A stretch of 64,000 nt of DNA from Planctomycetota bacterium (lineage in GTDB: Bacteria; Planctomycetota; SZUA-567; H5-PLA8): contig JABTUM010000001.1 of NCBI GenBank assembly GCA_015075375.1, positions 1,669,201 through 1,733,200 of the forward strand, written 5' to 3'. Below the pieces are notes generated by a model. It was not told where the DNA came from. It saw only the letters and a list, made by a program, of their open reading frames with translations, and did not search any database. Both the position numbers and the translations under genes were made by a program. This document shows, in pieces, positions 52,511-61,633 of this stretch; the first letter of the stretch is position 1, and every line of letters begins with the position of its first letter.

Positions 52511-55216
52511 ATGCGCCGCACGATCGAACGCTTCGCGGTCCTGGCCGCGGCCTTGGCTCTGCTGCTGCAGGCCGGCTGCGGCGATACGCTGCGCACGGCG
52601 CTGCCGATCGTGCCGCCGTCGAAGTACGTCGATGTCGGCGGCCGCAAGCTCACCCGCGCCGAAGTCGCCTACTACCAGAAGGTCCGCGAGTTCAGCCAAT
52701 GGACGCGCGTCGACCCCAACGACGCCGTCGCGTACTACTCGCTGGGTGAACTCTTCCAGGTCAAGGGCAACTACGAACTGGCCAAGGAACTGTACTTCAA
52801 AGCCACCCAGCTCGACCCCACGCTCTCCGAAGCGCATCACAACATGGCCGTGATCCTGATCGAGGAAGAGAATTTCAAGGATTCCATCGCGCTCCTCGAA
52901 CGCGCCGAAAAGCTCAGCCCCGAAGACGCCAAGATCCAGCACCACAAAGGCCAGGCTCACGCCGGGCTGGGGCAGGTCCGCGAATCCCTCGAAGCCTACG
53001 ACCGCGCGCTGCAACTGGACCCCGAGTTCACCGCCTGCTACCTCGACAAGGCCAAGCTCTACTATTCGCGGCGGCGCTACGCCGACGCCGAAAAGGTCTG
53101 CCGCCAGGCCATCGCCAATCTGCCCGCCGTCTCGCCGCATGCCACCGCGCGCGTGACGCACGGCGCGATCCTCGACAGCATCCTGCCCGATTCGCTGCTG
53201 TACTGGGCCGGCGAAGACCGCCCCGAAGACACCACCACGGCCGAAGCGCACTACGACTTGGCCTTGGCGCTTAAAGCCCAGGGCCGCCTGCGCGAAGCCC
53301 TCGCGGCGCTGCTCCCCGCCGAAACCTCGGCCACCGCCAAGCCCGACGTACAGGTCCTCAAGGCCCGCCTGATGGAAGGCTTGGGCGATACGGCCGGCGC
53401 GATTACCACGCTCGAAACCCTGCGCGTCAGCCATCCCGATCTGGCCGAAATCCCGAAGCGCCTTTCGCAGCTCCAGCAGAAAGCAGGGCAGCCCCAGAAG
53501 GCCGCCGAGATGCGCCTGCAAGCCGCCGAACTGGATCACTCCGACCGCACGCTGCAACTGGAAGCCGCCCGCGTGGCCGAAGCCAGCGGCGACGTCGCGC
53601 AGAGCATCGGGATCTACGAACGCCTCGTGCGCCTGGACGCCAACGACGTGGGCAGCCTGCGCAAGCTGGCCGAGGCCTACGACAAAGCCGGAATCAACCG
53701 CCAGTCCGCCCTGGCTTACCAGGAACTCGTCAACCGCCGGCCCGACGACCTCGACGCACGCCGCCGCCTGGGCTTCCTGTACTCCGACCTACCCGGCTTC
53801 CAGGGCCGAGCGGTGGTCCAGTTCAAGCACGTCCTCAAGGCGCGCAGCAACGACACCGAAGTCCACCGCCGCCTCGGCGAACTTTACGCGCAGTCGCGCA
53901 ACCTGACCGGCGCCGAAGAACACGTCCGCTGGGCGCTGGAACTGAACGCCTCCGATCCGCGCGCGCAGGCCTCGCTGGCCGATATCTACGCCGCGCAGAA
54001 GCGGCCCGAAGAAGCCGTCACCGCCTACCGCAAGGCCCTGCAGCTCAAGCCCGACGACGCGCGCGTGCACCTCGAACTGTCCAAGACGCTGCTGCGCATC
54101 GACCGCAAGGAAGAAGCCGTCAAAGCCTTCGAAGCGTACCTCAAGCTCAAGCCCGACGACGCGGACGCGCGGCGCATCTACGCGAACACGCTGCGCGACC
54201 TGAACCGCCGCGAAGACGCCGTGCGCGAGTACCAGGCCATCATCGCCCAGAACCCGCGCGACGAAGCCACCGCCATGGAACTGGCCAAGCTCGCCAAGCT
54301 GCTCGGGCAGTACAACCAGGCCGCCGGGATGTACGAATCGCTCCTGGAGTACAACCCCTCCAATCGCGAAGCGTTGCGCCAGGCCGGTCGCCTGTACGAC
54401 GAAATGAAGAAGCCCATGCGCGGCATGTACTGCTGGCAGCGCCTGATCAAACTTGCCCCCAACGATCTCGAAGCCCAGAAGGGTCTGGCCGCGGTATACA
54501 AAGCCATCGGCGACGACACGGCCGCCATCGCGAAGTACGAATCCTTGGGCGCCAGCGGCGACGAAGAAGGCTGGCGCAACGCCGCCTTCCTTCACCTGAA
54601 GCTCAACAACCGCGACAAAGCCATCGCCGCGTACCGCAAAGTCATCGAGATCCAGCGCAAGGACGTCCAGGCCCGCAAGCGCCTCGCCTCGCTTTTGCAG
54701 CATTCCGAAAACTCCGCCGAACGCGACGAAGCCATCGACCTCTACAAGGAACTGATTCAGCTCAACGAGAAAGACGTCGCCTCGCGCTTGAACCTCGCCA
54801 ACCTGTACACCGAAGACAACCGGCTCGCCCAGGCGCTCGAACAGTTCGAGGCCGTGCTGCGCGTGGAGCCCGAGAACGTTTCGGCGCACACCGGCTTGGG
54901 CGTCGTGTACCGCAAGTGGAAGAAGTACGACAAAGCCGAGAAATCTTACGCCCGCGCGCTCGAACTCGCGCCCAACGCCCGCCACGTGCATTACAACGTG
55001 GCCGTCCTGTACGACTTCTACCTGGACGATCAGGCGCGCGCGAAGAATCACTACAACCGATTCCTGGAACTCGGCGGCGATCCGGTGCAGCTCCCGAAGG
55101 AACTCCAGGACGAGCCGCTCGACGCGCCCCGCGAGACCCAGGTTCCCGCGCCGCCCAAGCCGCCCGCGGGCAAACCCGCGCCCGCTTCCATCGCGCCCGC
55201 CGCGCCCTCGCGTTAA
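52511..55216 (+). CDS. Large TPR lipoprotein
   Basis: 901 residues. A lipoprotein signal ends in LQAGC (C23). About 20 TPR units fill the rest (LFQVKGNYELAKELYFKATQLDPTLSEA, AVTAYRKALQLKPDDARVH, AVREYQAIIAQNPRDEATA, ALEQFEAVLRVEPENVSAH), giving an unbroken alpha-solenoid, then a Pro/Ala-rich tail. It should be anchored in the outer or inner membrane facing the periplasm and serve as a binding platform. The ATG at 52511 starts the lipoprotein signal. It lies between an exported protein and a small membrane protein (3-base gap), so the three form an operon. Confidence 0.85.
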   Translation: MRRTIERFAVLAAALALLLQAGCGDTLRTALPIVPPSKYVDVGGRKLTRAEVAYYQKVREFSQWTRVDPNDAVAYYSLGELFQVKGNYELAKELYFKATQLDPTLSEAHHNMAVILIEEENFKDSIALLERAEKLSPEDAKIQHHKGQAHAGLGQVRESLEAYDRALQLDPEFTACYLDKAKLYYSRRRYADAEKVCRQAIANLPAVSPHATARVTHGAILDSILPDSLLYWAGEDRPEDTTTAEAHYDLALALKAQGRLREALAALLPAETSATAKPDVQVLKARLMEGLGDTAGAITTLETLRVSHPDLAEIPKRLSQLQQKAGQPQKAAEMRLQAAELDHSDRTLQLEAARVAEASGDVAQSIGIYERLVRLDANDVGSLRKLAEAYDKAGINRQSALAYQELVNRRPDDLDARRRLGFLYSDLPGFQGRAVVQFKHVLKARSNDTEVHRRLGELYAQSRNLTGAEEHVRWALELNASDPRAQASLADIYAAQKRPEEAVTAYRKALQLKPDDARVHLELSKTLLRIDRKEEAVKAFEAYLKLKPDDADARRIYANTLRDLNRREDAVREYQAIIAQNPRDEATAMELAKLAKLLGQYNQAAGMYESLLEYNPSNREALRQAGRLYDEMKKPMRGMYCWQRLIKLAPNDLEAQKGLAAVYKAIGDDTAAIAKYESLGASGDEEGWRNAAFLHLKLNNRDKAIAAYRKVIEIQRKDVQARKRLASLLQHSENSAERDEAIDLYKELIQLNEKDVASRLNLANLYTEDNRLAQALEQFEAVLRVEPENVSAHTGLGVVYRKWKKYDKAEKSYARALELAPNARHVHYNVAVLYDFYLDDQARAKNHYNRFLELGGDPVQLPKELQDEPLDAPRETQVPAPPKPPAGKPAPASIAPAAPSR

Positions 55217-55218
55217 CG

Positions 55219-55716
55219 ATGCCCAGCTTCGACTTCCGGCCGCCGCATCTCCTCACCGTCCGGCACCACCTCGCCTTCGAACTCTTCGGACTCCTCGTCT
55301 TCGCCCTGGGGCTCGGCTGGCTCGCCTTCTTCCTCTATTACCTCTTGCAGAATCTCATGCCCACGTGGTGGTGGAGCGCGCCGGGTTGGATCCTCAGCGT
55401 CGTCGGCGGCGAACTCTTCTTCGACGAAGAACGCCTCGTCTTCGACGCGCGCCGCCGCGCACTGTACTTCCGACGCCCCTTCCGCAAGCCCCGCGTTTAC
55501 CTCTTCGACCGCATCGAACGGATCGAATGCGCCGAACTCCCCACGCAGATTCTGGGCGGCAAGCCGCCGAAGGAATGCCGCTTGGTCCTGGACGGCGGGG
55601 AATTTCTGAGCGTCTACCGCGGGCGCATCAAGGATATGGATGTGCTGGCCTCGAAGGTGGCCGAAGTGACGGGCAAACCGCTGGTGATGGGCGGCGCGGC
55701 GCCAGCCAAAAGCTAA
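55219..55716 (+). CDS. Small membrane protein with PH-like C-terminus
   Basis: 165 residues. Two transmembrane helices (FGLLVFALGLGWLAFFLYYLL and a short WWWSAPGWILSVVGG segment) are followed by a beta-rich soluble part (LFFDEERLVFDARRRALYFRR, RLVLDGGEFLSVYRGRIKD) reminiscent of bacterial PH-like domains (bPH). The ATG is three bases after the lipoprotein stop. Its TAA stop lies inside the left inverted arm of a 137-bp repeat element, so the element may be recent. Role unknown. Confidence 0.7.
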   Translation: MPSFDFRPPHLLTVRHHLAFELFGLLVFALGLGWLAFFLYYLLQNLMPTWWWSAPGWILSVVGGELFFDEERLVFDARRRALYFRRPFRKPRVYLFDRIERIECAELPTQILGGKPPKECRLVLDGGEFLSVYRGRIKDMDVLASKVAEVTGKPLVMGGAAPAKS

Positions 55717-55849
55717 GCGGTCTCACCATTGTCTTTTGCCATGGACGGAGAAGTTTCCCCTCCTTGGCAAGGAGGGGCAGGGGAGGTGAATTAAAACAGC
55801 CGCGCGAAGCGCGCCCCGTATGGCAAGAAACGTAAGTCAGACCGCTTAG
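55713..55849. repeat. 137-bp element with 11-bp terminal inverted repeats
   Basis: CTAAGCGGTCT (55713-55723) and its reverse complement AGACCGCTTAG (55839-55849) bound a stretch that also contains nested partners (TTGCCAT and ATGGCAA) and a CCTCCTTGGCAAGGAGGGG hairpin-like core with a GGGGAGGTGAA tail. This resembles repeated MITE-like or palindromic elements found in many genomes. It carries no gene. It separates convergent genes and could also end transcription from both sides. Confidence 0.6.
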
Positions 55850-55856
55850 AACGTAT

Positions 55857-56672
55857 TCACTTCCCGTGCGTCGCCCGCGCCAGCGCCTCGATCTGCGCGC
55901 CGACTTCCGCAACCACCGCTTCGCGCGATTTCCCGGCCGCGTGCAGCTCCGCCGCGAGCTTCACCAGCGCGCTGCCCACGATCACGCCGTCGGCCAACTT
56001 GCTCACCGCCGCGGCCTGAGCAGGCTGGCCGATGCCGAAGCCGACACAGACCGGCGTCTTCGTGCGGCTCTTCAAGTCCTTCACGTTGGCTTCCAGGTCC
56101 GGCGGCAGCGCGTCGCGCGCGCCGGTGATCCCGGCCACCGAAATGTAGTAGATGAATCCGCCGCTCTTCGAGCAAATCTGCGCGCGGCGCTCCGGCGTCG
56201 TCGTCGGCGCACACAGGAAAATGTGCTCCAGCCCGTGCGCGCGCGCCTGAACCGTGGCGTCACCTTCGTAGCCCGCGGGCAAGTCCGGCACGATCATCCC
56301 GTCGTACCCGGCTTCGCGCGCCGAGCGAAAAAAGCTTCCCGTGCCGCGCTTGAAGACCAGCGAATGGCTGACCATGCAGACCAGCGGGATCGTCACGCCG
56401 TTCGCGCGCAGTTTCTTCGCCAGGTCGAAAACCTGCGCGACCTTGAAGCCCCGGTCCAGCGCGCGGTAGTAGCTGGCCTGGATCGTCGGGCCGTCCGCGA
56501 TCGGATCGCTGAACGGGACGCCCAGCTCGATCAAGTCCGCGCCGCGGCGCGCCGCTTCCTTCACCAGCGCCGCCGTCGTCTCCACATCCGGATCGCCGAT
56601 CGTGAAGAAGGGCATGAACGCGGCGGTCTTCAAGGCGGCAAAGGTCGATGCGATGCGGGACTCGGAACTCAC
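55857..56672 (-). CDS. trpA: Tryptophan synthase alpha chain
   Basis: 271 residues, typical TrpA length. It cleaves indole-3-glycerol phosphate to indole. Catalytic Glu in IELGVPFSDP, Asp in DPIADGP, and PDLP and GFGIGQPAQA motifs are present. The GTG at 56672 is chosen because AAGGAA lies eight bases upstream and the alternative adds only a variable extension. No trpB, trpC or trpF adjoins; it follows the nitrilase by 75 bases in the same direction. Confidence 0.95.
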   Translation of the reverse strand: MSSESRIASTFAALKTAAFMPFFTIGDPDVETTAALVKEAARRGADLIELGVPFSDPIADGPTIQASYYRALDRGFKVAQVFDLAKKLRANGVTIPLVCMVSHSLVFKRGTGSFFRSAREAGYDGMIVPDLPAGYEGDATVQARAHGLEHIFLCAPTTTPERRAQICSKSGGFIYYISVAGITGARDALPPDLEANVKDLKSRTKTPVCVGFGIGQPAQAAAVSKLADGVIVGSALVKLAAELHAAGKSREAVVAEVGAQIEALARATHGK

Positions 56673-56747
56673 GAGGCGGATTCCTTGGGGCGCCAAAGCG
56701 GAGGATTGTATACCGCGCTCCGGCAAGCGCCACTGAACCCCCGCGCC

Positions 56748-57647
56748 TCAGGCTCCCGCCGCCGGAGCGGCGGCCTGCGCCTTCGAGCAGCGCGCGTGGT
56801 ACTCGTCGATCGCCGTCAGCCCGTACTCGCGCATCAGGTCTTCGGTCGAGCGCTCCGGATCGTACGAGGCCAGCGTGAACCAGTCCTCCTCGTGGAACCA
56901 CTTCACCTCCACGCGGTCGCCGTACTTCGCGGCCAGTTCGCGCAGCCTGGGAAGCTGATAGTCGGTCTCGAAGAGCCGCTTGCCCAGGTTCAGCGTCGTC
57001 TGCACCCACGGCCGGTAGATGCCCGAACGATCCAGCTCGTCGCCTGTGATGTCGTACGCACGGCAGAGCCGGCTGCGCGTGCTGGAGACGACGTAGAACC
57101 GGTTGCGCAACGCCAGCGCGCTCAGGATCCTGTTCGCCGAATAGGCCGAGGAGAAAAAGACGAGCTGCGCGCCCTGCGCTTTCAGGCTCGACCAGTCCTC
57201 CCACCAGTTCACGTCGAAGCAGATCCGTACGCCGATGGTCCCAAAGTCGGTCCGGAAGACGCCCCCTTCCGGCGCGCCCGGGCGGATGCCGCGTTCGAGC
57301 TCCGTCTCCGTCGGATGAATCTTGCGGTAGCGGCCGGCAAGCTTACCGTCGCGGTCGAAGAGCAGCGCGGTGTTGTAGAGTGCTCCGTTTTCCCGCGCGA
57401 TCAGCGGCAGGATCAGCCAGCAGCCGTGTTCGCGCGCCCAAGCGGCGAACGGTTCCGTCGCCGGCCCCGGTACGTCCTGCGCCTCGCGCCCCGGCGTATT
57501 TTCCGGCAGGCAGACGATGTCCGGCCGGTACGAAGCGGCCTGATCCAACCGCCCCAGAAAGGCCGCCACGGCCTGCTCGCGCGTATCCGCTTCCAGTCCT
57601 TCTTTGGAAATCGATACGACGCGCACGGTCCGGTCCGCTGTGCTCAT
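56748..57647 (-). CDS. Carbon-nitrogen hydrolase (nitrilase superfamily)
   Basis: 299 residues. The Glu-Lys-Cys triad is seen in IVCLPENTPG, RYRKIHPTETE and RICFDVNWWE. Such enzymes hydrolyse amides or nitriles. No glutamine-binding NAD-synthetase domain is attached. GGAGT lies seven bases before the ATG at 57647; the gene starts 12 bases after the histidine-phosphatase gene, so they are co-transcribed. The substrate is not predictable. Confidence 0.9.
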   Translation of the reverse strand: MSTADRTVRVVSISKEGLEADTREQAVAAFLGRLDQAASYRPDIVCLPENTPGREAQDVPGPATEPFAAWAREHGCWLILPLIARENGALYNTALLFDRDGKLAGRYRKIHPTETELERGIRPGAPEGGVFRTDFGTIGVRICFDVNWWEDWSSLKAQGAQLVFFSSAYSANRILSALALRNRFYVVSSTRSRLCRAYDITGDELDRSGIYRPWVQTTLNLGKRLFETDYQLPRLRELAAKYGDRVEVKWFHEEDWFTLASYDPERSTEDLMREYGLTAIDEYHARCSKAQAAAPAAGA

Positions 57648-57659
57648 GGCCGCGACTCC

Positions 57660-58346
57660 TTAAACCAGGTGGGCAAGATGCTTCTGGCAGTTCACGGCGC
57701 CCAACCGCGCGGGTGGGGCATAACCGAACAGGTCAAGCTGCGAGACCCCGCACAGATCGTGCCCGCCAGGACAGTCTTCCAAGCCCGCCAGATGCGCCAC
57801 GGCCGCGTCGGTGCTCGCCCCATGGCCCACCAGCACCACGCCGCGCACGCCTTCGGCCTGCCAGCGCGGCAGCAGCCGGTCCAGCGTCGCCGCCACCCGG
57901 GCGCGGCAACTTTCGCGCGTCTCGGGTGCGGCCGGCCACCACGAACCCAGCAACGCCTCGGGGTTTTCCAGCCGGTCGAAGACCAGCCCCGCCTCCTGCG
58001 GCGTTAAGCCCCGAAACGCCGCGTGCATCGGCGGCAGGCAGATCTCCATCATGCCCGGCTCCACGCAAAATCGCGTCTCCAGTGCCTCGGCGATCAATTG
58101 CGCCGTCTCCGACGTGCGCCACAGCGGCGAAGCGACGATGCGCAGCGGATAGTCCAGCGCTTCCGCGGCCAGCCGCCGGCCCACGGCCTCGGCCATGCGC
58201 CGCCCCACCGGCAGCAGGCGCGGGTCCTCGCGCGCCCAGCGCGGATCGGGAACCTTCCGCTCACCCGGACGTCCTACTATGCCGTGCCGGACCACGTAGA
58301 CGCGCAGGGCTGCGGCGACTTCGCTTCCGATGCTTGCGGTGCTCAT
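57660..58346 (-). CDS. Histidine phosphatase family protein
   Basis: 228 residues. The RHG phosphohistidine motif is at residues 20-22 (YVVRHGIVGRPGE), followed by an acid in ASPLWRTSETAQLI and the second His in VLVGHGASTD. These belong to the phosphoglycerate-mutase-like family of sugar or nucleotide phosphatases. It starts with an ATGA overlap on the LacI gene, so it is translationally coupled; the partner nitrilase follows. Confidence 0.9.
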   Translation of the reverse strand: MSTASIGSEVAAALRVYVVRHGIVGRPGERKVPDPRWAREDPRLLPVGRRMAEAVGRRLAAEALDYPLRIVASPLWRTSETAQLIAEALETRFCVEPGMMEICLPPMHAAFRGLTPQEAGLVFDRLENPEALLGSWWPAAPETRESCRARVAATLDRLLPRWQAEGVRGVVLVGHGASTDAAVAHLAGLEDCPGGHDLCGVSQLDLFGYAPPARLGAVNCQKHLAHLV

Positions 58347-59449
58347 GATCGGTTCCCCCCGCCGCAGGAGCGGCGCAGCGCCAGCGTCGGCGCCAGAATG
58401 GTGCGAGTAGGTTGGTCGGACGGCCAGGCGTCTTCCACCAACGCCGCGAGCATCCGCGCGGCGGCGCGGCCTTTTTCGCGGAACGGATGCTTCACGCTGC
58501 TCAAATCGGGCAGACCGTACCGCGCCGGAGCGTCGTCGTCGTAACCCAGCAGCGCGATGTCCTCGGGCACGCGCAGTCCGCGCTCCCGAAACGCTTTCCA
58601 GATGCCGTGCGCGCACGCGTCCAGCGTCACCAGCAACGCGCGCGGCAGCGCCGTGGGCGCCACTTGCCGCGCCCACGCATACCCGGCGTCGAACGCCGGC
58701 TTGCGGTCGGGGTTGCGGTCCTCGAAGACCCAGCGGCTTTCCAGTTCGCGCCCCTGCGCGCGCAGGCCCGCCTCGAAGCCTTCGCGAATTTCGTTGCTTT
58801 GGGGCCCGCCCGGGCTGTTGAGGTACAAGCCGATCGAAGCGTAGCCCAGCCGCGCGAAGTGCTCCGCCGCCAGCCGCCCGCCCGCGCGGCTGTCGAAGCC
58901 CACGTACGGATAATCGAGCGCGCGTGCGCCCAGCGAATGCACCGCCACGCAGCGCACCCCCCGCTCGCGGAACCATGCCAGCCGCTCGCGCTCGAACGAT
59001 TCCAGCGCGCCGGCCGCCACCACGCAGACCACCCCGTCCACCAGTCCGCGCTCGATCAAGTCCAGCGACTTGGCCTGCCCGCGTTCCCAGCTCGCCGCAA
59101 AGGTGAGCAGCGCGAAGGGACTCCCCGTCTCGGCCAGTTCGTCCTCCGCGCCGCGCGCGACCCCAGTGAAGACGTAATTGTCCAGCGCGAAGCCGCCCAT
59201 GTGCCCCAGCAGGCCCAGGCAGTAGGTGCGGCCCGTGCGCAGCGTCCCGGCGTGCAGGTTGCGCCGGTAGCCCAGCTTCGCCGCAGCATCCAGGACGCGC
59301 TGACGCGCTTCTGCGCCGATCATGCCCTTCTTGTCGTTGAGCACCAGCGAGACGGCCGCTTGGGAGACACCCGCCTCGCGGGCCACCTCGCTCATCGTGA
59401 CCCGCTGCGGCCGGGAGGAAGCGCGCGGAAGAGGAGTCGGTTCGTTCAT
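58343..59449 (-). CDS. LacI family transcriptional regulator
   Basis: 368 residues. DNA-binding helix-turn-helix at residues 17-40 (TMSEVAREAGVSQAAVSLVLND), hinge, then a periplasmic-binding-like effector domain (LGLLGHMGGFALDNYVFTGV, YPYVGFDSRAGG, GYDDDAPARYGL). It probably binds a sugar and regulates its own operon. It begins five bases after the beta-helix gene's stop with little ribosome-binding site, so translation may be coupled. It is unusual that the regulator is downstream of, not divergent to, its probable target. Confidence 0.93.
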   Translation of the reverse strand: MNEPTPLPRASSRPQRVTMSEVAREAGVSQAAVSLVLNDKKGMIGAEARQRVLDAAAKLGYRRNLHAGTLRTGRTYCLGLLGHMGGFALDNYVFTGVARGAEDELAETGSPFALLTFAASWERGQAKSLDLIERGLVDGVVCVVAAGALESFERERLAWFRERGVRCVAVHSLGARALDYPYVGFDSRAGGRLAAEHFARLGYASIGLYLNSPGGPQSNEIREGFEAGLRAQGRELESRWVFEDRNPDRKPAFDAGYAWARQVAPTALPRALLVTLDACAHGIWKAFRERGLRVPEDIALLGYDDDAPARYGLPDLSSVKHPFREKGRAAARMLAALVEDAWPSDQPTRTILAPTLALRRSCGGGNRS

Positions 59450-59454
59450 GGCGC

Positions 59455-61185
59455 TTAGCGGCCCGCCGCGGGCGCCGCCGGAGCGGCCGGGGGCTCCGGC
59501 AAGCCCGACTCGTACGCGCCTAGGTCCGGCGCCTTCCCGGCGAACGCGTAGCTCACGCCCTGGCCGTCCTTCCGCTTCGCCGGCTTCTCCAAGGTCAGCA
59601 CGTTCTTCTCGATATCCACCTTTGTCACGCGGTAAGTCGCCGCCTCCCCGGCCAGCTGAATCGTATCGCCGGCCAGGCCTTCGACGCCCATCCCGTCGCT
59701 GAACCAGCGCGCGTCGGCGACGCTCAGTTCCGTGCCTTCGCCCGCGCCCTTCGCCGACGTCAGGCACGCTCCGCCGTCCACGCAGGGACTCCCGGCCTGC
59801 GGGCGGTAATCGTGCGCATCGGGGGCTTTCAACTTCGGATCGGCTTCGAGGTTCTCGCGGAAAAGTTCCGGGCGAGAAGTCTGCCAGGAAGCCAACCCTT
59901 GCGGCGCCGGATTGTTCTTGCCGTCGCGCTTGCCCGTTACGATCAGGTACGTCTGGCCTTCGGCGCCGCCGAAGACCAGATTCCGTTCGAAGACGAACCC
60001 GCCCAGCGCGCCGACGAACACCTGCACCGGCTTCCCGTCCAGTTCCTGGTACCACGCCCAGCGCTTGTCGTTGCGCTGGAAGCGGTTCTCGGTGAAGACG
60101 TTGTTCTTGATCGCGTTGTTATCGAAGACGTACTTCGGATCGTCGCGCTTGCCCGAAAGACACAGCCCCGCGAAGCGGCTCTTGTGGAAGGTGTTGTGCG
60201 CGACGCGATTCCCCGTGTTGTGCCGCGCTTCGTCCGGATACATCGTCAGATCCAGCGCCGGCCCGATCGTGTCGTAGAAGATGTTGTGCCGGACGATGCC
60301 GTCCTGCCCCGCGTACTGGATGCCCGCGTACGGCGAGTGGTCCCCGCTCGAGGCCGTAAATGCGAAGACGTTGTATTCGATCAGGTTCCGCTTCGTGCAG
60401 TTCAGCTCGGTGAACTCGTGGTCGAACCCGACGTGCTGGCAATCGTAGACCTCGCCGATCTTCTGGATCGCGTTGTGGAGGTAGTTGCAGCGGATCACGT
60501 TGTAGCAGCCGCCCTTGACCGTCCAAAGCACGTGCTTGGCCTTCAGGAAGATATTGCCCTCGATCAGATTGTGGTTCGACTTGATCAGCGCCAGATTATC
60601 CTGCGTCGTGTCGTCGATGGTGTTCCCGACGATGCGGTTGTGGTGCGCTTCCTGAAAGAAGAGCCCCGTCTTGGCGCTCCCGCCCGCATCCAGCGCCTGC
60701 CGGAAAAGGTTATCCTTCAAAATCAGGTGGTTCGACTTCACCGCATGCAGCCAGCGCTTCACCTTCACAACCTGGAGTCCCTCGATCGTAATGTAGGCCT
60801 TGCCGGAGAGTTCCACCGCCGGCGCGAGGCCCTCGCCGCTGATGATCGCCGCTTCCTTTTCATAAGCCTTGAACGTGATCGGCTTCCCCGCCGCGCCCGA
60901 CTGCTTCGGCACCAGCGCCTCCGCGTACGTGCCCCCTCGAATCAGGACCGTGGCCCCTGCTTCCGCCACCGCACACGCGCCTGCGAAGGTCTTGAACGCG
61001 CGAGCCGATCCGCTGCCGGCTTTGCGCGAAGCCGGGTCGTAAGCCGCGGTACTGGCTTCGGCGAGCTGCCCGTCCACATAGATCGTTTCGGCGTGAACCT
61101 CTAAGGAGGAACCCCAGCCGAACAGGAGGAAGGCCAGCAGAAAGAACGCCGCGCTGCAGCCCGCAGGAGAAAGCCCATGTTTCAT
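59455..61185 (-). CDS. Exported parallel beta-helix protein (polysaccharide-lyase-like)
   Basis: 576 residues. A signal peptide (AAFFLLAFLLFGWGSSLEVHA), then an opening typical of pectate-lyase-like/DUF1565 proteins (TIYVDGQLAEAS, FKTFAGACAVAEAGATVLIRGGTYAE) and successive beta-helix rungs with NxI turns (NRIVGNTIDD, NLIEGNIFLK, NVIRCNYLHN, GIVRHNIFYD, NRVAHNTFHK). A different C-terminal domain with a Pro/Ala-rich end follows. AAGGG precedes the ATG at 61185. It heads the operon with LacI and hydrolases, consistent with polysaccharide breakdown (inference). Confidence 0.87.
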   Translation of the reverse strand: MKHGLSPAGCSAAFFLLAFLLFGWGSSLEVHAETIYVDGQLAEASTAAYDPASRKAGSGSARAFKTFAGACAVAEAGATVLIRGGTYAEALVPKQSGAAGKPITFKAYEKEAAIISGEGLAPAVELSGKAYITIEGLQVVKVKRWLHAVKSNHLILKDNLFRQALDAGGSAKTGLFFQEAHHNRIVGNTIDDTTQDNLALIKSNHNLIEGNIFLKAKHVLWTVKGGCYNVIRCNYLHNAIQKIGEVYDCQHVGFDHEFTELNCTKRNLIEYNVFAFTASSGDHSPYAGIQYAGQDGIVRHNIFYDTIGPALDLTMYPDEARHNTGNRVAHNTFHKSRFAGLCLSGKRDDPKYVFDNNAIKNNVFTENRFQRNDKRWAWYQELDGKPVQVFVGALGGFVFERNLVFGGAEGQTYLIVTGKRDGKNNPAPQGLASWQTSRPELFRENLEADPKLKAPDAHDYRPQAGSPCVDGGACLTSAKGAGEGTELSVADARWFSDGMGVEGLAGDTIQLAGEAATYRVTKVDIEKNVLTLEKPAKRKDGQGVSYAFAGKAPDLGAYESGLPEPPAAPAAPAAGR

Positions 61186-61366
61186 AAGACAGCCCTTTCG
61201 AATCGACCTGCGCCCCATGCGAACTAAATCGTATTACATCAATCGTATTAGAATTACACCACTATTTCTGCCGCAGCGGGCAAATTTCAATCTCAATCCA
61301 GAAAGTGAGTGGGAAGGTCCGGCCAGCAGCCACTAAAATGCATGTAATTCATTCAAAATAAAAAAC

Positions 61367-61609
61367 TTAAGTCTTCTCGCAAATCTCGACGAATTCATCC
61401 CGCCCGACCTCTTCCAAGGCCTTACCGCGCTTCTTCAACTCTTCGTTGATCTTGATCGCCTTCTCTTGCATGCGCTCGTGCGTTTCCTGACTGCCGCCCA
61501 CGAGTTGGAAATTCTTCCCGCGCGTGATCCGGGTGTGCCCATCCTTATGGTCAAAGCCCAGCCCCAACAGGGTGGCTCGCGCTTTTTTCTTGGAGGATTT
61601 GGGCTTCAT
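61367..61609 (-). CDS. Small basic unknown protein, 80 residues
   Basis: A lysine-rich small protein with no signal or membrane segment: KPKSSKKKARATLLGLGFDHKDGHTRIT at the start (broken up by Gly) and a helical, Glu/Lys-rich end (EKAIKINEELKKRGKALEEVG). It resembles no family I know, though it might be nucleic-acid-associated. It is preceded on the same strand by the exported CBM-like protein (24-base gap). Confidence 0.6.
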   Translation of the reverse strand: MKPKSSKKKARATLLGLGFDHKDGHTRITRGKNFQLVGGSQETHERMQEKAIKINEELKKRGKALEEVGRDEFVEICEKT

Positions 61610-61633
61610 GAGCTTCCCTATCGTCCAGGTGGT

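Noticed and set aside
55866..58007. A 713-residue plus-strand frame opposite trpA and the nitrilase
   Set aside because: The minus-strand genes carry intact catalytic motifs, and the plus-strand frame is Arg-rich with none.
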